Shown here: in pieces, positions 6,466 to 6,650 of the stretch
How positions within the stretch are numbered: the stretch's first letter is position 1
Layout of the letters: each line of letters begins with the position of its first letter
Assembly (NCBI GenBank): GCA_003445035.1
Contig: DLVV01000135.1
Location: 3,197-9,846 of the forward strand
Length of the DNA: 6,650 nt
Reading direction: 5' to 3'
Source of the DNA: Planctomycetaceae bacterium
GTDB taxonomy: Bacteria > Planctomycetota > Planctomycetia > Planctomycetales > Planctomycetaceae
The notes under the pieces: model-generated
What the model was told of the DNA's origin: nothing
The model's database searches: none
The model's input: the letters and a program-made list of their open reading frames with translations, nothing else
Program-made: the position numbers and the translations under genes

Positions 6466-6650
6466 ATGACGCGACCGATCGCCGCCGCCGTGCAGATGAC
6501 CTCCACGGCCGATACCGACACCAACCTCGCCACCGCCCAGCGGCTGGTTCGGCAGGCCGCCACCGCCGGCGCATCGCTGATCGTACTCCCCGAGTTGTTC
6601 ACCGCACTGGGTGAGCCCGAGATGATCGCCTCGGCGGCACAGCCGGTTCC
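6466..6650 (+). CDS. Carbon-nitrogen hydrolase (nitrilase superfamily), N-terminal part (continues beyond the right edge)
   Basis: The first 61 codons are visible. The start IAAAVQMTSTADTDTNLATA is the typical first strand and helix of the nitrilase/omega-amidase fold (AxxQMxxxxDxxxNL). LIVLPELF (38-45) carries Glu43, the general-base member of the Glu-Lys-Cys triad; Lys and Cys lie beyond the window. Family members hydrolyse amides, nitriles or carbamoyl groups in the cytoplasm; the substrate cannot be told from this part. The ATG at 6466 is chosen because the first strand begins five codons later; a weak GGG stands just upstream. It starts 34 bases after the stop of the pseudo-hydrolase gene, with no terminator between, so the two are probably co-transcribed. 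Confidence 0.9.
   Translation, partial: MTRPIAAAVQMTSTADTDTNLATAQRLVRQAATAGASLIVLPELFTALGEPEMIASAAQPV

Noticed and set aside
1..6650. CRISPR array, insertion sequence, tRNA or defence system
   Set aside because: No spaced repeats, inverted terminal repeats, transposase motifs or tRNA-like folds were seen, and gene content is of ordinary chromosomal type.

Overview
The window is GC-rich, densely coding bacterial DNA. It most resembles the chromosome of a planctomycete (Planctomycetota, Pirellula-like lineages). This is inferred from protein style: a Hanks-type kinase with a GYF-like tail, a large glycoside hydrolase 10-like protein with a planctomycete-type N-terminal domain, a long lipoprotein-like hydrolase homologue, and a PurC of the 'RRGKVRD' type. 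No rRNA or other marker gene is present to prove it. There is no mobile element, CRISPR array, tRNA or rRNA, and no gene-free stretch longer than 300 bases.

Layout. On the minus strand, bases 1-224 hold the start of a SEC-C zinc-motif protein that runs off the left edge. Upstream of it, at 311-1816, lies a 501-residue protein with a glycoside hydrolase family 10 fold signature. A compact intergenic region (1817-1949) separates this leftward pair from the rightward genes and carries two plausible back-to-back promoters whose -35 boxes overlap. Rightward come a 76-codon remnant of purC (1950-2180), a transmembrane Ser/Thr protein kinase (2305-3957), a 773-residue exported protein ending in an alpha/beta-hydrolase domain (4110-6431), and the first 61 codons of a nitrilase-superfamily amidohydrolase (6466 to the right edge).

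Main points. (1) The purC reading frame keeps the family's N-terminal start (up to GKVRD) and its C-terminal end (from VRDWLE). The roughly 200 or more residues between them, including ATP and substrate sites, are missing. The join lies exactly at a Val-Arg-Asp triplet expected at both ends of the lost segment, which points to an in-frame deletion between short direct repeats or to an assembly fault. (2) The alpha/beta-hydrolase domain has Gly where the nucleophile Ser should be and Tyr where the catalytic His should be, so it looks like a pseudoenzyme. (3) The GH10-like protein appears to lack both catalytic glutamates and the substrate-binding His/Trp motifs, so it is probably also non-hydrolytic. 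(4) The kinase carries its extra domain on the cytoplasmic side and ends about 15 residues after its only membrane segment.

Apart from the short spacing between the exported protein and the nitrilase homologue, which suggests co-transcription, there is no clear common pathway. The neighbours look like ordinary planctomycete chromosome rather than a defence or mobile island.
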